A program made the translations under genes and the position numbers. Shown here one piece after another: positions 23,701-36,924 of a stretch of DNA of 64,000 bases. Position 1 is the stretch's first letter. Every line of letters begins with the position of its first letter. The stretch lies in NCBI GenBank assembly GCA_030704615.1, contig CM060731.1, forward strand, positions 20,524,001-20,588,000, written 5' to 3'. This DNA is from Takakia lepidozioides (taxonomy: Eukaryota; Streptophyta; Takakiopsida; Takakiales; Takakiaceae). The notes below the pieces were generated by a model that saw only the letters and a program-made list of their open reading frames with translations, searched no databases and was not told the DNA's origin.

Positions 23701-26700
23701 CTGTATAGTGGTCATGCAATTGGAGTTGAAGCTCGAGGTTGGAAGCTTGGCAGGGACGTAAGTCAATTGGAGCAGAAGTGAATTGGGGGGTGCGTTTTCA
23801 ATGTCCTGAGGATGTAAGGCTTAACTTCTCCTCTTCCCTTTATTGCCCTGGTATACTGTGTGCTTCTTGCTTTGCATTGCTTCTGGTTGTAAGAACCGTT
23901 CTCTCACAGCTTCCTAGTTTCAGCCAAAGGTTTGGCAGTGTTTATGCACCCCCTTCATTGATGAGGAGGTTGATGGACCCTCTTTTAGCATATTTGCTAA
24001 AATTGCTGGGGGTTTTGTGCCAGTCAATCCTCCGCTTTTAGATTTCCTGAGTTCCTTTTCCATTCTGGGCATCTCTCCAAACCTTGTTAGGTTGTCAATG
24101 TTGATATTGGATGTCACGAGCAATGGTTTTAGTGCACCTCTGATACACTTATTACCAATTGTGAGGAGAGCATGCTTTCAAACCAGTGGTGAAAAGTGAC
24201 AGATGCAAGCTGCTGCGTGATGAGCGAAAGAAAGCTAACGTTGCAGTGTGTGCTTGGTTCTTACTATGAATTGGTTCTTATCTGAATTGTGATGCAGGCT
24301 CAACATTTTCTGTTCACACTAAGCAATGAAGTATCAGCACGCCTGCACAGTGCTGCTGCCCGGGGTCGGACCATTACACTTAAGGTTGGTAGAAGACACA
24401 ACATTTCATAACTTCTGTACTGCAATCATGAACTGAGCCATACCTACTAGTTACTCTGCTCTCAAAAGTAATGCCTGCTCTGCACTGGATTGAGCTCCTG
24501 GAACAATATTATCAGACCTTTTCTGAACTGGGAATTCTCTCTATTGTTGCATGTGTCTGTTTGATGGGTCTAGGTCAAGCGGCGCAAGGAAGGAGCGGGA
24601 GAGCCACCCAAGTTCATGGGATGTGGTCATTGTGACAATTTTAGTCGTTCAGAAACGGTAATTCTTTTGTTGAGGGTGTTAGCCTTTGTCATTTGTCCTC
24701 ACTTACAGAGATGATGTGAGGCGGAGTTCATGCTCCTAGTTTCCATTACACTGCTCTGATGTTGTTGGGCCAGGTCTGCCGGGGGAATATGCGTAGGCTT
24801 CACATAAGTTGATCATCATACAACATTGGGCAATCAGGGGGCTCTTATTCACTAGCTGCATTTAGAGCCCCCCCAGCCAGATTTACGAAGAAAGCTAGGT
24901 CTATAGTTGTACCTTCATGATAAACAGGCACATGGATTTGTGACTGGTTTAGATGATGGTGACATGGGCATACCTATAGTGCCCTCTGTGCTTGGCTTTT
25001 CATAGCTGACTTTGCAAACTCGGTGCAGGTTGCATATGCCACAGATAGTGCGGAAGTTCTGCTACGAGTGAGCCAGCAGATTTTTGCCCTTTTTAACCTG
25101 GGTATGTCATTCAATGTGCTCTTGTTCGTTTAATATCTCTGCGAGGAATAATCCACCAAGTAGAGTTGATTGACTTACCAGTATGAAGTCGTGAGTCAAC
25201 ACAGAGTTTGGTTGTGCTCCATGTGACAAGCTCTGGTTCTGTGTTATATTAACCTATGGGTATTCCAATGGTCATTGTAGCTTGACTCTAGCCTCCTGTG
25301 GGACATCTCTGCTGGGAATCAAAGGATCTTCAGGTATCATTGTCACTTGGTTGCCCCAAGTGTATATTGTCATTGTGTAAGTTGATTTGGACAAATATGC
25401 TTTGGAGCATTTGCTGTGATATGTACAGTAGGTCCACATCCTGGATATCATCTTGTCTCAAACTACTTTGTAGGGTGCAAACTACTTTCGTCCAAAATCC
25501 AAGGGTGAAATGGATAAGGACTTTAAATTATGCTGGTTTGGTCTACATGCAGAGTTCATTATTTAGAAGAATATGATTACTTGGCATATTGCTGGTGACT
25601 TGTAATTTCCACCTTGTACTACTACAACTCCTTGGTGGTCTATGTGCAGATGTAGCTGAAGTACGTGGGGTCGGCCTCCAGGTGACCAAGCTTGAACCAG
25701 TGACCTCCGGCCAAGCTTCTATAAGTATGCTTGTTCACCTGGTGTGGCTGTGATGATAAGAACTCGGCAACCTGCAGAAATTGTCAAGACTTAAATCATT
25801 GGCCCCCAGATTCATGTTCTATTGTATACCGCTTAGCCAATTCTGTAGGTAATTGTCACAATGTTAGCTGCATATGCCTGTCTTGAAATGAATTGTAATA
25901 CCAACAGACGTTCCTCATTCAAGTGGAACCTGGAATCCTTGTATTTTCCTATGAGGCTCTATTATGAATCATTTTTTATCAATGTGGCGGATGCAGGTGG
26001 CCACGGGCAACAGCGAGCACTTGAATCGTGGTTAGCTCCGCCAAGTAAGTCAGCTTCCGTGCAAGAGATCCCTGGAGTTGAAAACCAGACCAGTACACTG
26101 GATGGTAAGCCGGTAGCCACATCAATCCAACCAATTGTCCAATGCCGGAGTAACGAGGATTCAAAACCTCTTCCCATTCCCTCATCAGAAACAGCAGGGT
26201 TACAGTTTTCAGGTATTTGTGGTTTTTCCTCATGATTAGCATATGCTGGTATCATACAGGGCATGTTGCATGAAGTGTAGGAGATAAAAATCTTCTGATT
26301 TTGTTGTACTTGGCAAACATACAGAAACAGTTACATCCGAGGTGCAGCCAGGCGACCAAAGAACTCCCCAGATGGATGCACAGAATAGGAACTCTGTAAG
26401 AGTAAATGGTGGGGTAAACAGGATGGCTCAATCCCACTGGAAGGGAAAAGGTAAGAAACCAAAAAGTACGCCACTTGGATTACCTCCTGTATCAGAGATT
26501 GACTCAGCTGTTCTGGCATCTCTGCCTCCTGATATTCTAGCTGAAATTCAGGAAGCTTATGGGGGTCAGCTTCCTTCTCATGTTTTACCTCTTTCAAAGT
26601 CCAGGCATATGGGAGAATCAAATATAGCTGGCCCAAGCAAGGCTGAGCACAGTAGTATGCCCGGCCCAATATCCGATATGAATACAAAGGCAAATCAAGT

Positions 26701-28854
26701 TCCAAAGGTAGAAATAATGGCTGAGAGGATGAAGTTGGACCTTGCCGGACAATGTGATACTCATGGGAGCATGAGCAATCAGGCTTTGAAAACAGTCAAG
26801 CAGTCACCAGCATCTGAAAAGGATTTGGAGATAATGGCACTGCCACCAGCTTCGCAGGTAGGTCACCCTCTCTGTTATTTGCATGCACTAGATTAACAGA
26901 TTACCTTTATCAGGTTGCAAGGCTGTTTGTAGAATTCAGCTCACTTAGTTGGTCAGCCTCTTCTGTAATATCACCTTCTGTAGTCCCTAGGGGCTCCTCC
27001 AACCAGTCTTAGTATGCGATATGTGCACCTTGCCAAGTCTATTTGCCATGTCTGACTAACTCAGTACAAAACCTGAGCTGACAATGCATGTTATAACTGG
27101 TTGTACAATTTGAGGCACGGTGCGGGATTTTTGTGAAGAAACTTGTCATGATTCTACAGTCAGTGTAGACCAACTGATCAAACCTGCTATCATGGCAGTT
27201 GACTGTTCCATGTGCATACCTTTCTGTGCCTTTGACACTGAAGCAATATCTCAATCTCCCAGCCCCAAAAGCATGTGGCTATTGCCGCCACCCTGCCACC
27301 TTTCTTAGCCTAATGATGTTTATCTGAGCTCTCCAGCGAAGTGAGTAAAATCTCATATTTCCTAGTGGTTGTAGTTGGACCCGTCTGTTATGTCGGCACT
27401 TCCATTGTCAATGCGGCGTGAGATTGAAGGAGAGTACAAGTGGCAAGTGCGTGACAGGAGTGCAAGGGTCACTCTGGTTCGCAAGCATGTAAAGCAAGAA
27501 GAGACCAAGGTCTCTAAATGTCTTATTGAATCGAGTTCATCTGAGCCCATAGAGTTGCCAATCATTCAGCAAAGCAGTGAATCATCTCGATTCCATGACC
27601 TTTGGCTTGGGTCTCCGCCCAAGTGGGTCCACCTTTTCAAGGAGAGTAATGCTGCAGGTCAGTGCTGGCTTTGTGAGCTTGTGTATCCATGCTTATCTTT
27701 TCCCCACATGGCCCCATTTCACAGTTGTGATTCCTACGAGGGGTTTAATAGGAGTGTTTAGTTAATAGTATTTTAATGCGATAACTGCTTCCGTGAATGA
27801 ATTTTGTAGGTCTTCACATATATGAACTGGCTGACAGAAGTCTCTTCGTCAATGTTCCAGGCTCCAACATTCTGTGGGTTCTTTCAGAACTATACTCGAC
27901 GGTATCGTCATCCAAGTCTTTATCATCCATTCTTCTGTCTCTAAGTCCCCATGTTGCACAAGATGATTGCAGCTCTGGAAGAGAGGTATGCAGGATGGTA
28001 ATCAACAGCTGTGTGGAGTTGGTGAAACAGTATGCCCAAGTTACAGTGTGGCAGAATTTGGAAGAAGTATACATGGTTCTTCGTCTTATCAAGAGGTAAT
28101 TCTCACCTTCCTCTTTCCACCTCAAACAAACACCCCCCATGCTACACACGTTGGGTGTGTTATTATGTAGAGCCACAGGGAGGTTCTAAGGTCAGAACAC
28201 CATACAATTATGAGGGTCTCCTGAAACTCCCTATGAAAATGATGTCTCGCTTTGAGGTGCTGTAAACAACTCAGATTGTGGAGTGCCACACAAATAAATT
28301 GGATTGCTATGCTGCAGGTTTGGAGCTAAGTCCCAACTGTGGAGGAGTGTAGAGGATCACGCAGTGCCTGCCATTCAGGTACTGACTTTGGCCCTTGTTG
28401 CAGATTTATGGGATATATCACTGTGAGGTGATAGCAGGCTGTTTACTTCAACATCCTCCAAAGTTGACCTTCGTTGGGATTTGCAATGAATTTGGTTAGA
28501 TTTTGAGATGCTTTTACAAGCACAACCCATGCTAAGGCCAAGGTGTCTGTTAGAAAGTGGTTGCTAGGGCATTCTCACTGCAATTTTGCTCGGCAGTCTC
28601 CAGGCATTGGAATGAAGTCTGGCAGTGTTTAAGGTGCTTTTGTAGCATCGTTGTGTTGAGACTTTGATCATGATGTTGATTTGGTGTACTGTATTGCAAT
28701 GCCTCGGGGGAAGCAAAGGCTATAGAAGTATATGTAATCTAAATCGCTTTTTCTCGTGTTCTGAAACTTTCAGATTATGATGAGTAGTGGAAACCCTGAA
28801 CTGTGATTGTAGGTGATTGTTGGAGATTGTTATGGAGGTCATCTTGCCACCTAG
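17728..28854 (+). CDS. REV1: DNA repair polymerase REV1 (Y-family deoxycytidyl transferase)
   Basis: Nuclear translesion polymerase that inserts dCMP opposite abasic and damaged bases and scaffolds other translesion enzymes. About 25 exons join in frame to 1,230 residues (Arabidopsis REV1 is about 1,100): 17728-17909, 18381-18449, 18783-18843, 19317-19432, 19569-19645, 19844-20146, 20564-20814, 20913-21062, 21257-21389, 21756-21844, 22066-22116, 22357-22554, 22769-22888, 23202-23294, 23754-23813, 24298-24384, 24574-24657, 25029-25101, 25650-25724, 25997-26212, 26325-26857, 27375-27657, 27810-28095, 28318-28378, 28813-28854. BRCT domain about 85-170 (GVSIWVDGFTIPSHQ, THIICSTLPDSKIK). Catalytic core from about 400: IHIDM-DCFF and SCDEAFLD carry the metal-binding acids. 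Ubiquitin-binding motifs near 888 (LASLPPDILAEI) and 1007 (MSALPLSMRREI); C-terminal interaction domain 1101-1230 ending CYGGHLAT. Donors after 20814, 21062 and possibly 22116 are GC, not GT. No lesions seen. The W-G-G-Y junction at 19844 is the least certain. Confidence 0.93.
22189..22210. repeat. 22-bp perfect palindrome in a REV1 intron
   Basis: TCGTAGCAGAT and its exact complement ATCTGCTACGA meet without a spacer, and partial copies of the same words follow (AGATCTGCTACGG, ATGTAGAT). It lies in the intron between 22116 and 22357, whose donor may be GC. Confidence 0.6.
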
Positions 28855-30441
28855 TGCTGCAGAACACAAGGGTCTCCCTACTTTGCTCAACCGATAATCA
28901 AAGAATATTATCTGTGAATGCAAGTTCAAACTCGGAAAAAAGCAAAGGATCTCTCGGGACCTTGAATGCTTCTGTCTGCCACACCGAAATTGTAACACAC
29001 AAACACATTGAGGCCCTTGCCTCGGTGGGGCCCTGCAAAAGCATGCTACTTTGTAAGGGTTTGTAGTATAGTGTACCAAAATTAAAAATTGCCAAAACAG
29101 ACATTTTGAGATAACCCAATACAAGTTTTGTTACATCAGTCAAGGGTGGGAATTATGAATATATGGTTGATGGTGGGGAGAGCTGATGTTCAACTTTGAG
29201 AGTTGGGTTTTAATGATACCTTTTTTAAAGGCCAATTTCCAATGGTTCGATAATCTACTGATGAAGAGGGTGTCGTTTTGGTAGACATTCATGATTCACT
29301 ACTATCTTACTCTTTTTATTTTCCCCACTTTACACTCACCACACTAAGACTAAGAAGCGCCTGAAATCCGGTAGTGGTTGTTGTTCATTGGATTAATTTG
29401 CTCATTTGTTGTGCGGATATTGAAGTTATCTTGAGTTTGGTGGACCTGTAACTCGGGTTTCATTTGAGTACACACGGAAAGTAAAGCCAAACAGAGGGTG
29501 AGTATCCCAAACCCGGTATGAGTAAGTGAAATTGCCTGCTCCTTGACATTCTCAAAAGTTCAGAGGGGTGCGCTCCTCACACCCGTGCAGCCCGGCAAAA
29601 CGCAAACCGGGTATGAAACTCCTTTGACCCCTAGTTTTGGTGACGAAAGGAGTTTCATCCTGTCTTCTTTCCCAAAGTATTAGTTTGATCCCCAGTTTTG
29701 CAACTTGTCCCCTATTTTGGCCAAACTGAGGGTCACACTCACCCCCCAGTTTGTGGTACTTTACGGATCACTTTACTAATAGACATGGTCACATGAGTTC
29801 TCAGAAAGCTCAATGGCAGTCCATTATGCTCATATTCCCAGTGGCCAAAAGTTAGGAGGGCCTTTTCTAACATCCCAGCCCTCGGCCTAGCGATCATAAG
29901 AAGAATTGAAGTTACACCATTGTGTTGCCTGGTTGAGCTGATCGGCGCAAGCGATTGGGCTTGGCCTACCATTGAGCACATGGCTAAGTAACTGGTGGAC
30001 ACTTTATTAGACCAAGTTTAGTTTCTGCTCCCATTCTAGGCTGGTTTCATGGTGCCCAGTTACATTTCACTAAGGGAGGTGGCGGAGGGTCGGGTCGGGT
30101 GGTGTCGATAGAAAGAGCCGACTTTTCGCCGGCTGCTGTTGTGGCCGAGCACTGCTATGGCGCAAGAGCAAAGCTGCAGAGCATGGCAGACAGGGAAGCT
30201 GCTCCCTCCATAACAATGCTGAGAGACCTCATGCGAAATTGTAGAAGTATCAAATTCAGAGAGAGGAAGGATGTGATTTTTTATTGAAAATGGTGGTTTG
30301 GCAGATTGTAGAGCACCCAACTGTGGTGTTCTCATGTTGATGAGCATCTTCCCAAGCTGGGTTCGAGCTGCTGAGATTACATATTGAACAAGTTAGAGTA
30401 GAGATTTGCGCAGAACCCAAGAATCTGCTTGAGTTCTAGCC
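28855..30441. other. Intergenic region between REV1 and the next gene
   Basis: No gene recognised. It holds the REV1 3' region and, at 29613-29658, a hairpin with 13-bp perfect arms (ATGAAACTCCTTT and its complement) around a 20-nt loop, next to repeated AAACCGGGTATGA and CCCCAGTTTTG words. No initiation context stands out before 30442. Confidence 0.5.
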
Positions 30442-33400
30442 ATGAGAGGCGGGCCTGAACGCCGCGCCCTCGCTATCCTCACCAGATCTAGAGGGCCTGG
30501 TCTTTTCTCTCACAGTTTTTCATCGCAATCTTCTTCCGGATTTGGGAGGGGTCGAGGCCGGGGCTTTCCTGGTGACGGCAACGATCCTTTGAAGATTCGC
30601 TTTGGCGCTGGAGGAGAGGGGGGTCAAGGAGTGGGGAGAGGGAGGGGTGCTGCTCCCCCTACTGCACCCCCTACCTCTAATCCGCCTGTCTCTTTGAAGC
30701 AGTTTGTTCCTTGGAAGACTGAGAATGCTGCAGTAGAGAGAGCTTCCTCAAGTCCGCAGGTTAATGAAGTACACATGTATCTTTATCTCGTTTCTTTGCG
30801 CTGTGTGTGCGGGCTCCTTTTCCTATACTCGTTGGTCGAAGTGATTTTCCCTCTCGATATATCTCAGTGCCTCTCTGGCTACTCTTACTTTCGTAGGTTG
30901 GATGCTGAACCCGTGTGAATTTGACATCTTCACGTGCCCACACAGCTCTCTGAAGCGGACCAAAAGAGGGAGGATCGGTTTGATGACGCCGTTGCAGGAA
31001 CGCCAGTCAAGCCATTTGAGGGTTTATCGTCTCATTCGCCTCCCCTTGAAAAGCAAGAGTCGCCTCCAAGCACCATCCAACGTAGTGGTCCAGTGTTGCC
31101 ACATGCCAAAACAGGTACGCATTTTAGCAGTCTTAACACAAAAATTGAAGTATGAGTCTACATATTGTTGAAAGAGAACCCGTTGGTTGATTGTGAGAGG
31201 TCAATCGTTGCTCGACTTCTCAATGACCACCACAGGGTACTAACTTCTGCACTTGAGAGACTGATGTGGGCTCTGTAGCAGGTTATTGTCTTCTTTGTCT
31301 TAGAGTCATGGTTTGCAACCTAATTTATCCTTGCAGTAGATCAGGATTGTATGAGATCAGGGTTTAGGGTTTAGGTTTTAGGGTCGCAAAGCATTTGATG
31401 GAAGAACACTAAGAAATTTGCCAAAATCTAGAGCAATCCTCATTTCTTGAATGCATGTCTCAGGCTATGCATAGAAGGCTGCAAATAGTACTGTTCATTG
31501 ATGGTATTATTGCACTGTCAATTCCATCTAATTTGTCTACGGACACTTTAAAATCCTCTCCCTATGTTCAGCTCTAGGAAAGCAAGGGCATGGCTACATG
31601 TGAGAATTAACAAGGTTAGCTGGTGGCCCAGGAGACGATGGCCTTAGGGGGGCGGGTGATGCTCCCCCAGGGCAAAGAGCATCAAACCTGGGGTTGGTGG
31701 ACAGAGCATCCCCTGATCTCCTCAAAGTCACTGGTCGAGGCATTCCCTTCAATACTGATCGGTCAGTCCCTTTTGGCAAGGACCCAAGAAGTCAATCAAG
31801 AAGAGGAGCTGCAGTGGCAGAGAATTGGGAGACGCGAACACTGCCAAACACAGGGGTGTCCAGTGAACAACAAAGAGCTGGACAAGAGGGAGCTGGGAGG
31901 GGTCTGCCTTTGACTCATGCCCCCTCAAAGGAGCCTGCTGCAACAGTTGGTAGGGGTCACATCCCGCGCTCGTCATCACCAAGAATCTCTGATCGAACTT
32001 CAGGAAGTGAACAAAAGGTTGGAGGGTCTCTCAATGCTGAGAAAACAAGGACAAGCATATGGGGATCTCTTTCTCAGTATCTGGGAGCTCCAAGTAAAAA
32101 ATCGGGGTCTACTGCTGTCTCCGGACCTGAATCAGAAAGGTTGGGGGCAGCTCAGAGCTCCGTCACTCTTCAGTCTCCTCCTGTGCAACAGGCTGCAGAT
32201 TCACCCAAGGCTGGCAAGCAGGTTCTACCCCAGGCTCAAGATCCCATTGAACCTTCAATGCAGAGCTTGCCCCCGGCAGCTGCTGTTGAACCTCCGATGC
32301 AGAGCTTGACCCAGTCGACAGAGCCTCAAAATCAGGCAGCCAGGGCGTCCCAGAGTGTGCCCGCTTCTACTGAGGATTATCAAATCCCTCAAGTCCAACT
32401 GACAGGTACACAGGCTAATCAAGAGGTTGTGAAAAAGGGGAAATTTCAGTAGCCAGGAGGCTTCCTTGTGGGGTCAGTGGTGTGGCGGTAGATTAGGGTA
32501 TTGTCGGGAAAATTATTTGTGCACCCAAGTTTTGGTTATTTATTATCGACAGTTTTCCAGGCAGAAAATGACCTTGACAGGCCTTATTTCAATATATCCA
32601 TCTACCAGCTAATAGGTTTATGTAAGTAATAGGCTTGTTCAGGTTCTATTGGCCTTGCTCCTGTGATCCCAAGTTAGTTCACATTTGGTACCCTCCTGGG
32701 GCTTTTTGGTTGGCACATTTTGCTGTTTGAAAGTTATGGGTTAACGCCAACCTTACAAGTCATCGGCATGGTGCCCCCTATTTGCTGCAGATGAGAGCTA
32801 TGTGGCTATGATGAAATGGCACCACAAAGAAGGTCGTCTTAACGAAGTAGACAGGGTATATGAGGAAATGAAGGCTGATGGGGTCGAGGCGACAGTGCCT
32901 ACCTATAACTTCCTGATTCAAGTGTACAGTCAGACAGGCCAGTTTGACAAGATGGACAAAGTGTACAAGCAGATGCGGGAGGCTTTGACACGAGTAAAAG
33001 CGCCTGTGACAGAACCAAAGAGAGAAGAGACACTGACAAAAGAACAGGTCCCTACCAAACCAGTCATCAGTGCACCTGAAGCTAGCAAGAAAACCACTGA
33101 CATTGTATCTCCAAAAGTGAGACTACCACTTGTGGACGAAGCAAAGGATGATTTTCCCCCCCTGGAAAAGGCACCAGATGTGCAGCTCCAAGCTGTCGAG
33201 GGACCAGTTGCACGGGCTCCCCAAAGTTTCCAGCCAGCAGACACCATGCCTCAGTTTCCTAGGCCTGTGGAACAAGAGTCAAGGCCAGCCATACCATTGC
33301 CAGTACCTGAAGCACACAGTACTGAAAGTGAGAAACCCCAAACCTTAAGCCCTGGACAGCTATTTGCTCAGCGCCTTCAAGAGACCAAGACGTCACGTTC

Positions 33401-35866
33401 ATTTCGGGGTCTGCTTAAGCAACCGCCCCCTGGGGTTCTCTCTGAAGAATCTCAGAAGTTGGCAGAATCTCAACCCTCCTTGCCACCAAACTTGCTGTCA
33501 GGAATCTCCCCAGGTATTGTTGGTGGGGGAGCAGGCCGTGGAAGAGGGGCACCGCAGTTGGTTGATGTTGCTGGAGTGGGAGTAGGTCGTGGACGAGGGG
33601 CACCAGAAGTTTCACCTCCGCAGCCACAGGTTTCTCTAGAGCAGTCACAGGCTTCTACCCCAGGTCCCATCAAATCGACGGCAGCTGAAAGGGAGAAGCG
33701 AAGACAGAAATCACCGCACGCAGACCTCTCAATGGAGCAGAAAAGGGAGCGAGCTATGGCAGTGCTAGAAAAGGGCCTGGGGAGAAGAGAGGCACCTGCC
33801 CCGGTATGAAGCCTGTCAACCTTTCATTCATAGCCTGTATGGTACTTCTGCATTAGCGTCCATATCCTAAATACTGATGTTGGACATTCCACATATATGT
33901 GCAGAAGATGTCACCTCCACGGCCACAGCTTTCAAGAGAAGATGCAGTGCAGCGGGCTATGGCGGTCCTAGAGGAGGGGATTGAAAAAAATCAGGCCATA
34001 GAGGGAGAGAGGCGAAGGAAGGGGGGGGCAGTTGACAAATTCTCAGATGTGACAGACTTTGTTGCAAATAGGTTCCGTAGGAGAGAATCCAATTCTACAG
34101 CTACACCACAAGCGGCAAGCCCACAGAGCCAAAAAGATAGGGCGCAGAGGCAGCCCCGACCAAGACAGCGAAGGTTAATGGATTTTTTGGTTGTAGGAAC
34201 TTAAGTAGATTTTCGCGATGTTCACATCATTTGGTTTTGGTGCACACCACAAACTTTGAAGGTAAACTTTTGTTTTGTCCATCTGCTTGAACAGGCCTAT
34301 GGAAGAGGATGTGCCAGTGATGCCTGCAACTCTGCGAGAAATGACTCCAGAAGAAGAGGAGCACTGTAAGGCACTGGAAGAAGAGGAACAAATCAAGAGT
34401 GCATTGCATACCAAGTTTCTGGTAATTGCTTCATTATCACTATCGTGTGTCTGCGTTACCAGTAGATGGATCTGTCTTGCAGTGGTTGGGACTCCACAAC
34501 GTCACTTTGGCTATGGTATGGGCTACACTTACAGTCACTTTGGACAAATTGACTGAGTCGCGGTGGAGCAGATGGGCAGAACTGAGGCTGGCTTGTATTT
34601 TTATCTAATTGATGTTCTTTACTTGCCCTTAGGTTGCTTTTCCGAGTATGCAGATTGTACTTAATTTGATGACTGTAAGGAGAGGGCTTTACACTTGATA
34701 AGACAAATCTGGCTAGGAATGTCTGACCAGGATAACAGCCCGATTTCCTGAGTGAATGCGTGGTCTGTACAGAACGAAGTCATTTCCTTCACTGTATAGG
34801 TGGTTTCCCGTCCCAATTTTCAACATGAGACTCTGTATTAGACAAAGATAATACTTAAAATGTTTTCTTTTCTTTTTTGACAGCTGGATCTTGAACCTGA
34901 GTATGCAATGGAGAAATTCGGCACAAATCCAGACATTGACGAGAAACCACCCTTGTCACTGGAAGAAACTTTGGAGAGTGTCAAGCGTCATTTGATGCCA
35001 CCGGACATGACTGATGCTGAATGGCAGGTATGTTGATGTTGATGGATTGGCTGTCTGCATCAAACTGAGTCGCAGATCTGGGCTTTTGAAAGGTTCCTGA
35101 GTTGATGCAGGCGGACAAGTGTAATTTTGGTTGGGATCAAGACCATTGTCAAATATGAGATGGATGTACAAACTTTTCTTTGCACTTTCCATTTTGTGGG
35201 TTGAGTAATACAAGAATTGGTAAATTCATGAATCTGTTTTTGTGATGTGGCATAACAGGAAGAAGTACAAGATGTAATTGCAAGGGCACCTTCTCTGGAA
35301 AAGCTTGTTGAGATGTACGCGGGGCCAAGTCGATTGACAGCCCTCCAACAGAGAGAGAAGCTGCAGGCTATCGCCAGTACTCTACCTTCCCATTGTCCAT
35401 CTGAGCTACAAGATTTCACACAGTGTGCCCTTCTCACCCTCCAGGTTTGATGTCCTCTTTAGCTCCAGTTTTTGCTGTATGTATCATCTGTATTCTGGGT
35501 GGCATTGGCTGCACTGTAACAGCAGGTTGCTAAAATACATTCAGTCTTCTGGTGATTACTCACTGTTTAGTGAACGAGCTTGGGGACAAACAGAGGAGAG
35601 AGAGAAGTCAAGATGCCTAGCTGTTGGAGATGCAGGGTGTGTGGTGTTGAACTTACAGGGCTTTTTAAATTTGTACACATAAGACACACATGTCTGGTTT
35701 TGAAAGGGGCCAGGGCCAATCATTATTTGAAGCAAAGGTGGGGCCTATTTTCTGACACGGAAGGGGGCCAATGGGATGTTTGGGCATGCAGAACAATCCG
35801 GGCATGCGCTTCAAGGAGAAGCAGCGTCTGATGAACAACATTGTGTCTGGTCTTGCCTCTTATTAA
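30442..35866 (+). CDS. RG-rich protein with two PPR-like motifs, probably organellar
   Basis: Nine exons join in frame to about 1,028 residues: 30442-30759, 30946-31114, 31620-32405, 32791-33803, 33905-34173, 34295-34421, 34884-35027, 35259-35444, 35792-35866. The Arg/Ser-rich, acid-poor N-terminus looks like an organelle transit peptide and runs into RG repeats (GFGRGRGRGF, VGRGRGAA). A long low-complexity Pro/Ser/Gln region follows. Exon 4 opens with two P-type PPR-like helical pairs (MMKWHHKEGRLNEVDRVYEE, PTYNFLIQVYSQTGQFDKMD), then two more RG boxes near 33530-33600 and a duplicated RAMAVLE(K/E)G motif. The conserved-looking C-terminal part contains PEYAMEKFGTNPDID, APSLEKLVEMYAGPSRLTA and NNPGMRFKEKQRLMNNIV before the stop. 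I cannot assign a known gene. RNA binding in mitochondria or plastids is inferred from PPR plus RG composition only. Confidence 0.8.
31351..31387 (+). repeat. Short TTTAGGG-like run in an intron
   Basis: Three to four plant-telomere-type units (GGGTTTAGGGTTTAGG then TTTTAGGG) lie in intron 2 of the RG-rich gene. Interstitial, not a chromosome end. Confidence 0.5.
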
Positions 35867-36924
35867 AAGTTGTCTTCTACTCGGATTTATTTCTTCCACT
35901 CAGACGATTGCCATGCCTCAACGGTCAGTAACTTGGTCTCAGGTTTCCTTAACACGTCCCTTTCCAGATCCTGAGACTGCAGAGCTGGAGACATCTGTGT
36001 TCTCATGACCTTCTTCCTTCCCATAAGTGCATTCGATATTAAGGGATGGCATCATTGTTCTGTGTCATGGCAGGCTTACAATAAATTTTGGCAGTTCTAA
36101 GCTTGGTGCCGGCCACTCTGGCTGTGCCTTGATGAGTGCAAAATTCTCTCCTTTTGGTAGCTAGGGTGCGTTCACTGGAGAGGATCAGCATTTCAGCTCT
36201 GGATCCACAGAAGGTGGAAAAGGGCAAGTGAGTAGGTGGAGAAGAAATGGCAGTTGAAGCTTCCTGCCTGCACAATAGAAGGTTGTCTAAACCATGAGTC
36301 TGGGTCAGGCAGTGGCATCACAATTGCAAAATCCAAATCATAAAATTCCTAAACCAGACAGATTTGACATGCAGGGTTTGTTATTAGAGATAACCAGTCC
36401 ATTCAAAATTTATCCAAACCTCAAAAAGGAAGGACTGCCACAGTAGTTCAGCTTTGTATTTAATGTACTTCAAGCCTGTTGAGCAATGGCTCAAGACTGT
36501 CCTCTTTTAGAGTTCTCTGTTGGTCGGTATGATGAGACGGAAAAGCATTTTCCATCCATGTAAAGTTTACTCACTACTGTAGATTAATTTGTAACCCCAA
36601 GTCTTTGAGCATTGGGCATGGTTGAAATGTGTCTATCTTTCTAAAGTAAATTAGTTTGATCCCTAGTTCAATGAGGTAAAGCATCGGAGACCTCTTTGAC
36701 CTCTCTTTCTGTGTGCTGAGCAGTAGGCTCAGTAAATTCACTGGATGTTAAAGAATCTTTATCTTTATCTTTTTCTAGAGAAAGGGATGATTTATATGTG
36801 TCCTCCTCTTGACCATCCACACCCGCTAACGAAAGAAGAGGGATGTTATAGAGCCCACCCTTGCAAGTGGGTAGTACTTGCAAGGGGAAGAGGCACTAAT
36901 TTTGGTTGGTTTTGTCTCTCTCTC
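35867..36924. other. 3' region of the RG-rich gene and spacer
   Basis: No gene recognised on either strand. The short ORFs have no family resemblance. The sequence is of ordinary composition. Confidence 0.4.
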
